NCBI GenBank assembly: GCA_026193355.1
Contig: JAPHTL010000178.1
Coordinates: 1 to 6,059, forward strand
Source: Rhodospirillales bacterium
Lineage (GTDB): Bacteria > Pseudomonadota > Alphaproteobacteria > Rhodospirillales > JAPHTL01
Length of the DNA stretch: 6,059 bases
Direction: 5' to 3'
Shown: piece after piece, positions 1 to 5,902 of the stretch
How positions within the stretch are numbered: the stretch's first letter is position 1
Layout: each line of letters opens with the position of its first letter
The notes under the pieces: generated by a model
Databases searched by the model: none
What the model was told of the DNA's origin: nothing
The model's input: only the letters and a program-made list of their open reading frames with translations
Translations under genes and position numbers: made by a program

Positions 1-201
1 CTGAAGCTGATCGATATTTCCAACAATCTGGGCGACGCCAAGAGCCTGATCACCCATCCTTCGACGACCACCCATCAGAAGCTTGATGCGGCGGAAAAGG
101 CGCGGCTGGGTATCGGGGATGCGACGGTGCGCTTTTCGGTGGGTCTTGAAGACGTCGATGACCTCAAGGACGATCTGGCGCAGGCTTTGGGTTCGCTCTA
201 G
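1..201 (+). CDS. metZ: O-succinylhomoserine sulfhydrylase (MetZ-type), C-terminal end only
   Basis: This is the last 66 codons of a gene that begins before the window; it ends at TAG 199-201. The family is the PLP-dependent Cys/Met metabolism enzymes (cystathionine gamma-synthase fold). MetZ joins O-succinylhomoserine to sulfide to give homocysteine in the cytoplasm, on the direct-sulfhydrylation route to methionine. Seen: the segment DISNNLGDAKSLITHPSTTT (residues about 5-24 of the fragment), the conserved C-terminal strand of this family, with the SLxTHP motif near the active site. It is followed by VRFSVGLEDVDDL, whose Arg normally binds the substrate carboxylate. The wording ISNNLGDAKSLITHP is typical of MetZ rather than MetB or MetY, but the PLP lysine lies outside the window, so a sister enzyme (MetB, MetC) is not excluded. 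The next gene, a rhodanese, runs towards it with 4 bp between stop codons. Confidence 0.85.
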   Translation: MKLIDISNNLGDAKSLITHPSTTTHQKLDAAEKARLGIGDATVRFSVGLEDVDDLKDDLAQALGSL

Positions 202-205
202 GCGT

Positions 206-643
206 TTAATTTTGCACCCACGGCAGCCCGTCCGCTTTCCATCCTGCGGATGTTCCGCGGTGTTTGTCATTGTCCAGTGGGCCTTCAAAACCGTCCGACA
301 CGTTGTAGCAGCGATCATACCCCGCCGACGTCATGGCGACTGCTGCATCGCGCGAACGATATCCCGAACGGCAGATGAACAATACGGTGGCGGACGGGCC
401 GACACCCTCGGCCTCGACCTGATGGCGAAAGTCGGGATTGACCTGCATGGCCGGAAGGGTCAGCCAGGGAACGAGAAACGGCTTCCGCCCGAGACTGCTG
501 ATATCCGGGATGCCGACATAGATCCATTCCGCCTGGGTCCGGACATCGACGAGAACCGCATTTGGATCGTCCTGAAGCATCTCCCACGCCTCTCGCGGCG
601 TGATGTCGCCAGCATACCCGGCGGGCGGCACGATTTTGGGCAT
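206..643 (-). CDS. Single-domain rhodanese-like sulfurtransferase
   Basis: This 145-residue cytoplasmic protein has no signal peptide or membrane segment, and its length is normal for one rhodanese domain with a slightly long middle. Seen: the N-terminal helix ITPREAWEML (14-23), the strand AVLVDVRTQAEW (29-40), the active-site loop CRSGYRS with catalytic Cys91 and two Arg (91-97), and the C-terminal signature YNVSDGFEGPLD followed by GWKADGLPW (113-142). Known of the family: the loop cysteine carries a persulfide and passes sulfane sulfur to acceptors such as cyanide, thiols or biosynthetic enzymes; the physiological acceptor cannot be read from sequence. ATG 643-641 is chosen because GGAG (plus-strand 651-654) sits 7 nt upstream. 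It converges on metZ and is divergent from the large oxidoreductase. Both neighbours fit a sulfur or redox theme, so a role in handling reduced sulfur near methionine synthesis is a reasonable but unproven inference. Confidence 0.9.
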   Translation of the reverse strand: MPKIVPPAGYAGDITPREAWEMLQDDPNAVLVDVRTQAEWIYVGIPDISSLGRKPFLVPWLTLPAMQVNPDFRHQVEAEGVGPSATVLFICRSGYRSRDAAVAMTSAGYDRCYNVSDGFEGPLDNDKHRGTSAGWKADGLPWVQN

Positions 644-650
644 ATTCTTT

Positions 651-654
651 CTCC
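651..654 (-). promoter_or_regulatory. Ribosome binding site of the rhodanese gene
   Basis: On the minus strand GGAG lies 7 nt before the ATG at 643-641, within the A-rich context GGAGAAAGAATATG. This spacing is near optimal and supports that start. Confidence 0.65.
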
Positions 655-793
655 GTTCAACCAGACGTGCGTCGCTTGTGCATGGCTTCCATGATACATA
701 AGTTGTCCACGATCAATGTCCAGTGGGCTATTCTTTGAAGTCGAAGCGCCTTGGGGCCGTCTTGTCTGGCGCCGGGTTTCACAATCATCTGGC

Positions 794-797
794 GAGG
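794..797 (+). promoter_or_regulatory. Ribosome binding site that sets the start of the large oxidoreductase
   Basis: GAGG sits 5 nt before ATG 803 (context GGCGAGGATGCCATG). The farther in-frame ATG at 716 has no purine-rich ribosome site, only TTGTCCACGATCA before it. This decides in favour of 803 as the start. Confidence 0.6.
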
Positions 798-802
798 ATG
801 CC

Positions 803-3800
803 ATGAGCGATCTTGAGCTTGGTTTTGGTCTGCGTTTCGAGGACCTCTACGAAATCGATGGCCTGAAGCGGATTGACGGCCTTTTTATGGACCGCCTTCA
901 CAGGGATGCCCCCGATCTGCACGACAGCCTGCTGGCGGCGCGAAAGGCGTCTTCAGGCGACAACCGCGGCGGGTTGCCACGACCCGAAGAATCCCATCTT
1001 CTGCTCTCCCTCGCCGGACATCTGGAGATGTTCATCGCCGAGATGTTCGGGGATGTGGAGCGTATCAAGGACCTTACGGCGGCGCATCTGGCGCTTGAGC
1101 CCGTTTTCGTCTGTCAGCGGAACTTCGTCCAACGCCGGGCGGTGCACAAGGTCGCCCCCGATTTCGCCGATACTCTGGACGGCGACGAGCTGGCCGCCGA
1201 ACTTTACCCTCTGATCGGTGGAAAATGGGACCAACGCGCCTTCGCCGATACCGTGCTGGGCTGGCTGGAGGACGAGGAGGCCAACGCCGCTTCGCTGGAA
1301 ATCGCGCAACGCTATGCGTCCTGGGCTGCGACGACCCCTTCGGGACGGGAACGCCATGCCGGCGACGCCGTGTTCCGGGTCGTCAAGCACGTTTATCCCA
1401 CGGCGCTTGTGCCGCACCGGATCAACAAGCACTGCGGCATCGACATGATTGAGGGCGATCCCGCGCACTATCACCAGCGTGACGGTTTCGACCTGACCGA
1501 TCACGGGACCGACCAGATCGGCGCAATGGACAACGTCCACTACTGCGTACTTTGCCATGAGCGGGAAAAGGACGCCTGTTCGCATGGGCTGAAGGATCGC
1601 AAGACAGATGAACTGATGACAAATCCCCTTGGCGTGACCCTCGCGGGTTGCCCACTGGAAGAACGCATCTCCGAGATGCACAAGGCCAAGATGGACGGGC
1701 ACAGCCTGTCCGCCCTGGCCATCGTCGTTGTCGACAATCCGATGGTTGCCGGCACCGGACACCGGATCTGTAACGATTGCATGAAGTCCTGCATTTTCCA
1801 GAAGCAGGAACCCGTGCACATCCCGCAGGTTGAAACGCGGGTGCTCAAGGACGTCCTCGACCTGCCCTGGGGGTTCGAGATCTATGGTTTGCTGACCCGG
1901 TGGAATCCGCTCAACTTCGATCGGCCCCTGCCGAAGGCTCCAAGCGGGTACAAGGTTCTGGTGGTTGGTCTTGGCCCCGCCGGGTTCACCCTGTCGCACC
2001 ACTTGTTGAACGAAGGGCATTCGGTGATGGCGGTGGACGGCTTGAAGATAGAGCCACTTCCCGCCGAACTGTCCGGCGTTGACGAGGCCGGTGCGCCCGT
2101 GCCGTTCCAGCCGATCCGCGACTGGAATGCGCTGAAGGAATCGCTGGACGATCGCGTGATGGCCGGTTTTGGCGGCGTGGCCGAATACGGCATCACCGTC
2201 CGCTGGGACAAGAACTTCCTGAAAGTCCTGCGCCTGCTGCTGGAACGGCGGCGGGCCTTCGCCATGTACGGCGGCGTCCGCTTTGGCGGAACGATAACGC
2301 CGGAACAGGCGTTTGAAATGGGTTTCGACCACATCGCGCTGTGTGCGGGTGCGGGTGCGCCAACGGTGCTCGACATTCCCAACGGGTTGGCCCGCGGCGT
2401 ACGGCAGGCATCCGATTTCCTGATGGCGTTGCAGTTGACCGGTGCGGCCAAGAAAAGCTCGATCGCCAACTTGCAGATCCGTCTGCCGGTTGTCGTTGTG
2501 GGCGGTGGTCTGACCGCCATCGACACCGCGACAGAGGCGCTGGTTTATTACTGTCGTCAGGTCGAGAAGTTCCTTGATCGTTTCGAGGCGCTTGCCGCCG
2601 ATGGTGGCGAGGCTGCGGTGCGCGCGGCATGGACGCCGGAAGAGGCCGGGGTCGCCGAAGAATTCCTGACCCACGGCCGGGCGATCCGGGCCGAAAGGGC
2701 AGCGGCCGGGAAGGAGGGCCGTGCCCCCCGGTTCATCGAACTGGTCAACGAATGGGGCGGCGTCACCATGGCCTATCGCCGTCGGATGATCGATGCGCCC
2801 AGCTACACGCTGAACCATGAAGAGGTCGAAAAGGCGCTGGAACAGGGCATCCGCATTGCTGAGCTGCTGGCCCCGGCTGCCGTGGAGGTCGATGAATTCG
2901 GGGCGGCCAAGGGTCTGCGCCTGGTGCGTCAGCAGGTGTCCGAGGAAGGGAAACTGTCGCCGACCGACGAAGAGTTGACGTTGCCTGCCCGCACCATTCT
3001 GGTCGCCGCCGGAACACGTCCGAACACCGTTCTGGCGCAGGAAAATCCCGGCGTCTATGCGATGAAGGGCAAGTTCTATCAGGCGCTGGACGAGGACGGC
3101 AATCCGGTGGATCCGGGCTGGCTGCCCAAGCCGGACAAGGTCAATGTCCTGATGCACAAGGCCGAAGACGGTCGCGCCATCAGCTTCTTTGGCGACTTGC
3201 ATCCGTCCTACGCCGGGAACGTGGTCAAGGCCATGGCCAGCGCCAAGCAGGGTTATCCCGTGGTCGGTCGGGTGATGGCGCGAAATGCGCCGACGGCCGT
3301 TGCCGCCGGTGACCTGCGCGCAGCGCTTGATTCGGGCCTGCGCGTTACGGTGCGCGAGGTCAAACGCCTGACCCCGACCATTGTCGAGGTGATCTTCAAT
3401 GCGCCCTTCGCCGCGCAGGCTTTTGAACCGGGTCAGTTCTTCCGGTTGCAGAACTATGAAACCCATGCGCCACAGACCGATGGCAGCCTTTTGTCGATGG
3501 AAGGGATCGCCCTGACCGGGGCCTGGGTGGACAAGGAAAAAGGGCTGGTTTCGGTGATCGTCCTTGAAATGGGCGGGTCAAGCAGCCTCTGCGCCCACCT
3601 GAAGCCGGGTGAGCCTGTTGTCCTGATGGGGCCGACCGGCGCGCCGACCGAGGCGCCGGGGGGTGAAACGGTGCTGCTGGCCGGTGGTGGTCTGGGCAAT
3701 GCGGTGCTGTTTTCCATCGGCAAGGCAATGCGCGAGGCTGGTTCCCGTGTGCTGTATTTCGCCGCCTACAAGAACGCAATCGACCGCTTCCATGTGGAAA

Positions 3801-4303
3801 ACATCACGGCCGCCGCCGATACGGTGGTGTGGTGTTCCGACACCGATCCGGGTATCGAACCCGAACGCCCGCAGGACAAGGCCTTCGTCGGCAATGTCGT
3901 GCAAGCCATGGTGGCCTACGCCGAAGGCAAGCTGGGCGATATTTCCGTCCCGCTGTCCGACGTGGACCGGGTGATCGCCATCGGTTCGGATCGTATGATG
4001 GCGGCGGTCGCCGCGTCACGGCACAAGGAATTACGCGAATACCTGAAGACCGATCATGTGGCGGTGGGCAGTATCAATTCGCCCATGCAATGCATGCTCA
4101 AGAAGGTCTGCGCACAGTGCCTGCAACGCCAGGTCGACCCCAAGACGGGCGAGGAAACGGTGGTGTTTACCTGTTTCAACCAGGACCAGCCGCTGGATCA
4201 CGTGGACTTTGACGGGTTGCGCCAGCGCCTGTCGCAGAACGGGGTGCAGGAAAAGTTGACCGCGCGCTGGATATCCCGCGCCGTCGCTTCCCTAGACGCC
4301 TGA
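803..4303 (+). CDS. Single-chain GltD/NfnL-like plus PyrK/NfnS-like FAD, Fe-S oxidoreductase with extra N-terminal domain
   Basis: A cytoplasmic protein of about 1166 residues with no signal peptide or membrane segments. Domains in order: residues 1-240, a mostly helical domain I do not recognise. 245-345, a GltD-type N-terminal [4Fe-4S] domain with Cys248, 251, 259 and 283 (GCPLEERI) and then Cys323, 326 and 330 (TGHRICNDCMKSC), followed by EPVHI as in GltD. 385-800, the two-dinucleotide-fold flavoprotein: GLGPAGF at 389-395 for FAD, GGG at 567-569 and YRRR at 658-661 for NAD(P)H, AAGTRPNT near 735-742, and FGD near 796-798. 845-1140, a ferredoxin-reductase/PyrK-like module: FEPGQFF at 874-880 for flavin, GGGLGN at 961-966 for NAD(P)H, and Cys1097, 1103, 1106 and 1124 for a [2Fe-2S] cluster. 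Known: GltD-like and PyrK-like subunits together make NfnAB, an electron-bifurcating NADH-dependent ferredoxin:NADP oxidoreductase, also known as sulfide dehydrogenase SudAB. Inferred: this chain moves electrons between pyridine nucleotides and another carrier. Glutamate synthase activity is unlikely, since no large subunit is nearby. ATG 803 is preferred over ATG 716 (29 codons longer) because of its ribosome site. The reaction is unknown; the domain assignment is firm. Confidence 0.9.
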   Translation: MSDLELGFGLRFEDLYEIDGLKRIDGLFMDRLHRDAPDLHDSLLAARKASSGDNRGGLPRPEESHLLLSLAGHLEMFIAEMFGDVERIKDLTAAHLALEPVFVCQRNFVQRRAVHKVAPDFADTLDGDELAAELYPLIGGKWDQRAFADTVLGWLEDEEANAASLEIAQRYASWAATTPSGRERHAGDAVFRVVKHVYPTALVPHRINKHCGIDMIEGDPAHYHQRDGFDLTDHGTDQIGAMDNVHYCVLCHEREKDACSHGLKDRKTDELMTNPLGVTLAGCPLEERISEMHKAKMDGHSLSALAIVVVDNPMVAGTGHRICNDCMKSCIFQKQEPVHIPQVETRVLKDVLDLPWGFEIYGLLTRWNPLNFDRPLPKAPSGYKVLVVGLGPAGFTLSHHLLNEGHSVMAVDGLKIEPLPAELSGVDEAGAPVPFQPIRDWNALKESLDDRVMAGFGGVAEYGITVRWDKNFLKVLRLLLERRRAFAMYGGVRFGGTITPEQAFEMGFDHIALCAGAGAPTVLDIPNGLARGVRQASDFLMALQLTGAAKKSSIANLQIRLPVVVVGGGLTAIDTATEALVYYCRQVEKFLDRFEALAADGGEAAVRAAWTPEEAGVAEEFLTHGRAIRAERAAAGKEGRAPRFIELVNEWGGVTMAYRRRMIDAPSYTLNHEEVEKALEQGIRIAELLAPAAVEVDEFGAAKGLRLVRQQVSEEGKLSPTDEELTLPARTILVAAGTRPNTVLAQENPGVYAMKGKFYQALDEDGNPVDPGWLPKPDKVNVLMHKAEDGRAISFFGDLHPSYAGNVVKAMASAKQGYPVVGRVMARNAPTAVAAGDLRAALDSGLRVTVREVKRLTPTIVEVIFNAPFAAQAFEPGQFFRLQNYETHAPQTDGSLLSMEGIALTGAWVDKEKGLVSVIVLEMGGSSSLCAHLKPGEPVVLMGPTGAPTEAPGGETVLLAGGGLGNAVLFSIGKAMREAGSRVLYFAAYKNAIDRFHVENITAAADTVVWCSDTDPGIEPERPQDKAFVGNVVQAMVAYAEGKLGDISVPLSDVDRVIAIGSDRMMAAVAASRHKELREYLKTDHVAVGSINSPMQCMLKKVCAQCLQRQVDPKTGEETVVFTCFNQDQPLDHVDFDGLRQRLSQNGVQEKLTARWISRAVASLDA

Positions 4304-4358
4304 CGCGGCAGGGTGTATTAACGCTGGCATCGTACCACCACCGAATGGACCAGGTCCG

Positions 4359-5156
4359 TTGCCGCGTTTGGCCTTTCCCGTTGTTGTCCGCGCCGCCGAT
4401 ACCGGCGCAGGTTCCGTTTCTCCGGCCATTGCGCCGGAGCTCGCTGTTGTCGTGCCCGTGCGTAACGAGGCCGAAAACATCCACCCCCTGATCGACGAGA
4501 TCGCCGCCGCCCTTGATGGCGTTGCGACCTATGAAATCATCTACGTGGATGACGGCAGCACCGATGAAACCCCCGCCCGACTGGTCGAGGCGGGGGCGAA
4601 GCACCCGACCCTGAGGGTCGTGCGCCACAGGGAAAGCTGTGGGCAGAGCACGGCGGTGCGCACCGGCGTCAAGGCGGCGCGCGCCCCGGTGATCGCCACC
4701 CTTGATGGCGACGGACAGAACGACCCGGCCAACATCCCCGACCTTCTGGCGCGCCTGCGCGCGGCCGACGATTCCGACGCCCTGCTTGTCGCCGGGCATC
4801 GCGCCAAGCGCCGCGATACGTGGATCAAGCGTATTTCCTCGCGCATTGCCAACGGGGTGCGGGCCCGCATGCTGCGCGATAACACGCCAGACACGGGCTG
4901 CGGGCTGAAGGTGTTCACCCGCGCCGCCTATCTGGACATGCCCTATTTCGACCACATGCACCGTTTCATGCCTGCCCTGATGATCCGGCGCGGTGGCGCG
5001 GTTGTCTCCGTTCCCGTCAATCACCGCCCGCGGGAGCGCGGTACCTCGAATTACGGCACACTGGATCGTCTGTGGGTCGGTATCGACGATATCTTCGGGG
5101 TGATGTGGCTGCTGCGCCGCGCCAAAACGCCGCGCGTCGAAGGCGGGAAGGACTAG
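4359..5156 (+). CDS. Family 2 glycosyltransferase, DPM1/ArnC-like polyprenyl-phosphate sugar transferase
   Basis: 265 residues from a TTG start. Proteins of this type move a sugar from a nucleotide sugar onto polyprenyl phosphate on the cytoplasmic face of the membrane. Seen: the GT-A entry strand ELAVVVPVRNEAENI (27-41), the nucleotide-binding YVDDGSTDE (62-70), the metal-binding DGDGQNDP (116-123), CGLKVF (181-186) where relatives have SGFR-like residues, PYFDHMHRF (195-203), and RERGTSNYG (225-233), matching the RxxGxSKY motif of DPM1-like enzymes. There are no DPM1- or ArnC-type C-terminal membrane helices beyond one amphipathic stretch (234-252), so it is probably membrane-associated rather than integral. 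Start: no in-frame ATG or GTG lies between the upstream in-frame stop at 4296 and TTG 4359, and AGG (4352-4354) lies 4 nt before the TTG, so TTG is the best choice. It is 55 bp downstream of the oxidoreductase and 8 bp before the VTT gene. The sugar cannot be told from sequence. Confidence 0.85.
   Translation: MPRLAFPVVVRAADTGAGSVSPAIAPELAVVVPVRNEAENIHPLIDEIAAALDGVATYEIIYVDDGSTDETPARLVEAGAKHPTLRVVRHRESCGQSTAVRTGVKAARAPVIATLDGDGQNDPANIPDLLARLRAADDSDALLVAGHRAKRRDTWIKRISSRIANGVRARMLRDNTPDTGCGLKVFTRAAYLDMPYFDHMHRFMPALMIRRGGAVVSVPVNHRPRERGTSNYGTLDRLWVGIDDIFGVMWLLRRAKTPRVEGGKD
5145..5152 (+). promoter_or_regulatory. Ribosome binding site of the VTT membrane protein gene
   Basis: GGGAAGGA overlaps the last codons of the glycosyltransferase and ends 12 nt before ATG 5165. 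The spacing is somewhat long, but it is the only purine-rich run before a start that yields a normal-length family protein. Translation may also be coupled to the upstream gene. Confidence 0.45.
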
Positions 5157-5164
5157 TCCCGCCC

Positions 5165-5902
5165 ATGGATCTGCGGAGTGTGATCAAGGGGCTGGTCATG
5201 ATCGGGGCGTTCGCCGCCTTCGGTCTTCTGATCAAGCTGAGCGGCCTGGCCGATGTTCTCGACACCGCATGGATCGACACCCAGGTGAAAGGACGCGGGC
5301 TGGCCGGAGAGGCCCTGTTCTTCGTCGCCGCCGCGTTTTTCACCTCAATCGGCCTGCCGCGCCAGATCATCAGCTTCCTCGGCGGCTATGCCTTCGGGTT
5401 TGTGATGGGGACGGCGCTGGCGCTTCTCGCCACGGTTGGCGGCTGCATCGCCGCATTTACCTATGCCCGCGTTCTGGGACGTTCCTTCGTGCGCAAGCGG
5501 GCCCCGGAACGCATTCGCAAGGTGGACGCCTTCCTCAGCGGCAATACCTTTTCCATGGCGGTGCTGATCCGTCTTTTGCCGGTGGGCAACAATTTTCTGA
5601 CCAATCTGGCCGCCGGTGTGTCGGGCGCCAGCGCGCTGCGCTTCGTCGCCGGCTCGGCGCTGGGCTACATTCCGCAGACCGCCGTTTTCGCCCTTGTCGG
5701 CAGTGGCATCAATGTCGATCCCGCCATGCGGATCGGGCTTTCCGCCGTCATGTTCATCGCCGCCGCAGGCCTTGGCGTTCACCTCTATCATCGTTTTGGC
5801 CGCAGCAAGGGCGATGAGGACGAGGTCATACAGGCGCTGGGCGAGGCGGGCGGTGATGCGCTGGCCGGGAAACCGGGCGTCGACAAGGCAGGGCAGGAGT
5901 GA
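5165..5902 (+). CDS. TVP38/TMEM64-family (VTT domain, DedA superfamily) inner-membrane protein
   Basis: 245 residues, integral in the inner membrane. Seen: an N-terminal hydrophobic helix (about 8-25), then the VTT core: a hydrophobic, probably re-entrant stretch ending in GLPRQ (about 50-67), GGYAFGFVMGT (73-83), the helix to about 100 with YARVLGR (100-106), the charged loop RKRAPERIRKVDAF, the second hairpin VLIRLLPVGNNFLTNLAAG (133-151) with Arg136 and Pro139, SALGYIPQT (164-172), a last helix near 190-207, and a charged, probably cytoplasmic tail (210-245). Known: DedA-superfamily members include UptA, which returns undecaprenyl phosphate across the membrane, and eukaryotic VTT proteins act as lipid scramblases. 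Inferred: lying between a GT2 and a GT39, it may move the lipid carrier or the lipid-linked sugar. ATG 5165 is chosen over GTG 5072, which would overlap the GT2 end and add a non-family, Arg-rich leader. It overlaps the next start by 1 nt. Confidence 0.88.
   Translation: MDLRSVIKGLVMIGAFAAFGLLIKLSGLADVLDTAWIDTQVKGRGLAGEALFFVAAAFFTSIGLPRQIISFLGGYAFGFVMGTALALLATVGGCIAAFTYARVLGRSFVRKRAPERIRKVDAFLSGNTFSMAVLIRLLPVGNNFLTNLAAGVSGASALRFVAGSALGYIPQTAVFALVGSGINVDPAMRIGLSAVMFIAAAGLGVHLYHRFGRSKGDEDEVIQALGEAGGDALAGKPGVDKAGQE
5895..5899 (+). promoter_or_regulatory. Ribosome binding site of the family 39 glycosyltransferase gene
   Basis: AGGAG ends 2 nt before ATG 5902, unusually close. Together with the 1-nt stop/start overlap (TGATG) it suggests translational coupling to the VTT gene. 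Confidence 0.5.

Larger units (their letters stand above)
644..802. promoter_or_regulatory. Divergent intergenic region, likely promoters for both flanking genes
   Basis: This 159 bp stretch separates the start of the rhodanese (minus) from the likely start of the large oxidoreductase (plus), so transcription of both should begin in or near it. No hexamer pair is convincing. On the minus strand TTGATC (plus 710-715) is followed by TATCAT (plus 690-695), but the spacing of 14 is short. No clear operator palindrome, riboswitch or terminator was found. The plus strand is also open from ATG 716, so part of this region could be coding if that start were used, which I think unlikely. Confidence 0.35.

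Noticed and set aside
83..694. Plus-strand open frame of 203 codons over the metZ end and the rhodanese
   Set aside because: It lies in a different frame from metZ and antisense to the rhodanese, and its translation is Arg-rich with no family resemblance.
703..711. TTGTCCACG resembling a DnaA box
   Set aside because: It has two mismatches to TTATNCACA, is a single copy, and has no replication genes or repeats around it.
716..802. 29-codon N-terminal extension of the oxidoreductase from ATG 716
   Set aside because: No ribosome binding site precedes ATG 716, while ATG 803 has GAGG at 5 nt. The extension has no family-like features.
953..3466. Minus-strand open frame of 837 codons opposite the oxidoreductase
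   Set aside because: Its translation is low in complexity of function, rich in His, Arg and Gln, and matches no family. Long antisense frames are expected opposite GC-rich genes with strong third-position bias, and the plus-strand protein has clear domain motifs across the whole stretch.
4293..4321. Possible promoter TAGACG, 17 bp, TATTAA before the GT2 gene
   Set aside because: Each hexamer matches the consensus at only 4 of 6 positions, which is common by chance, and the -35 lies inside the preceding gene. It cannot be told from read-through transcription.
4347..4357. Palindrome GGACCAGGTCC just before the GT2 start
   Set aside because: The arms are only 5 bp around a single base, so no hairpin can form, and a lone short palindrome is not enough to call an operator.
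4176..5024. Minus-strand open frame of 282 codons opposite the GT2 gene
   Set aside because: No recognisable motif, and it spans the end of one solid plus-strand gene and most of another. It is a composition shadow.
5072..5164. 31-codon extension of the VTT protein from GTG 5072
   Set aside because: It would overlap the end of the GT2 gene by more than 80 bp and add an Arg-rich leader before the first membrane helix. ATG 5165 gives the usual family length.
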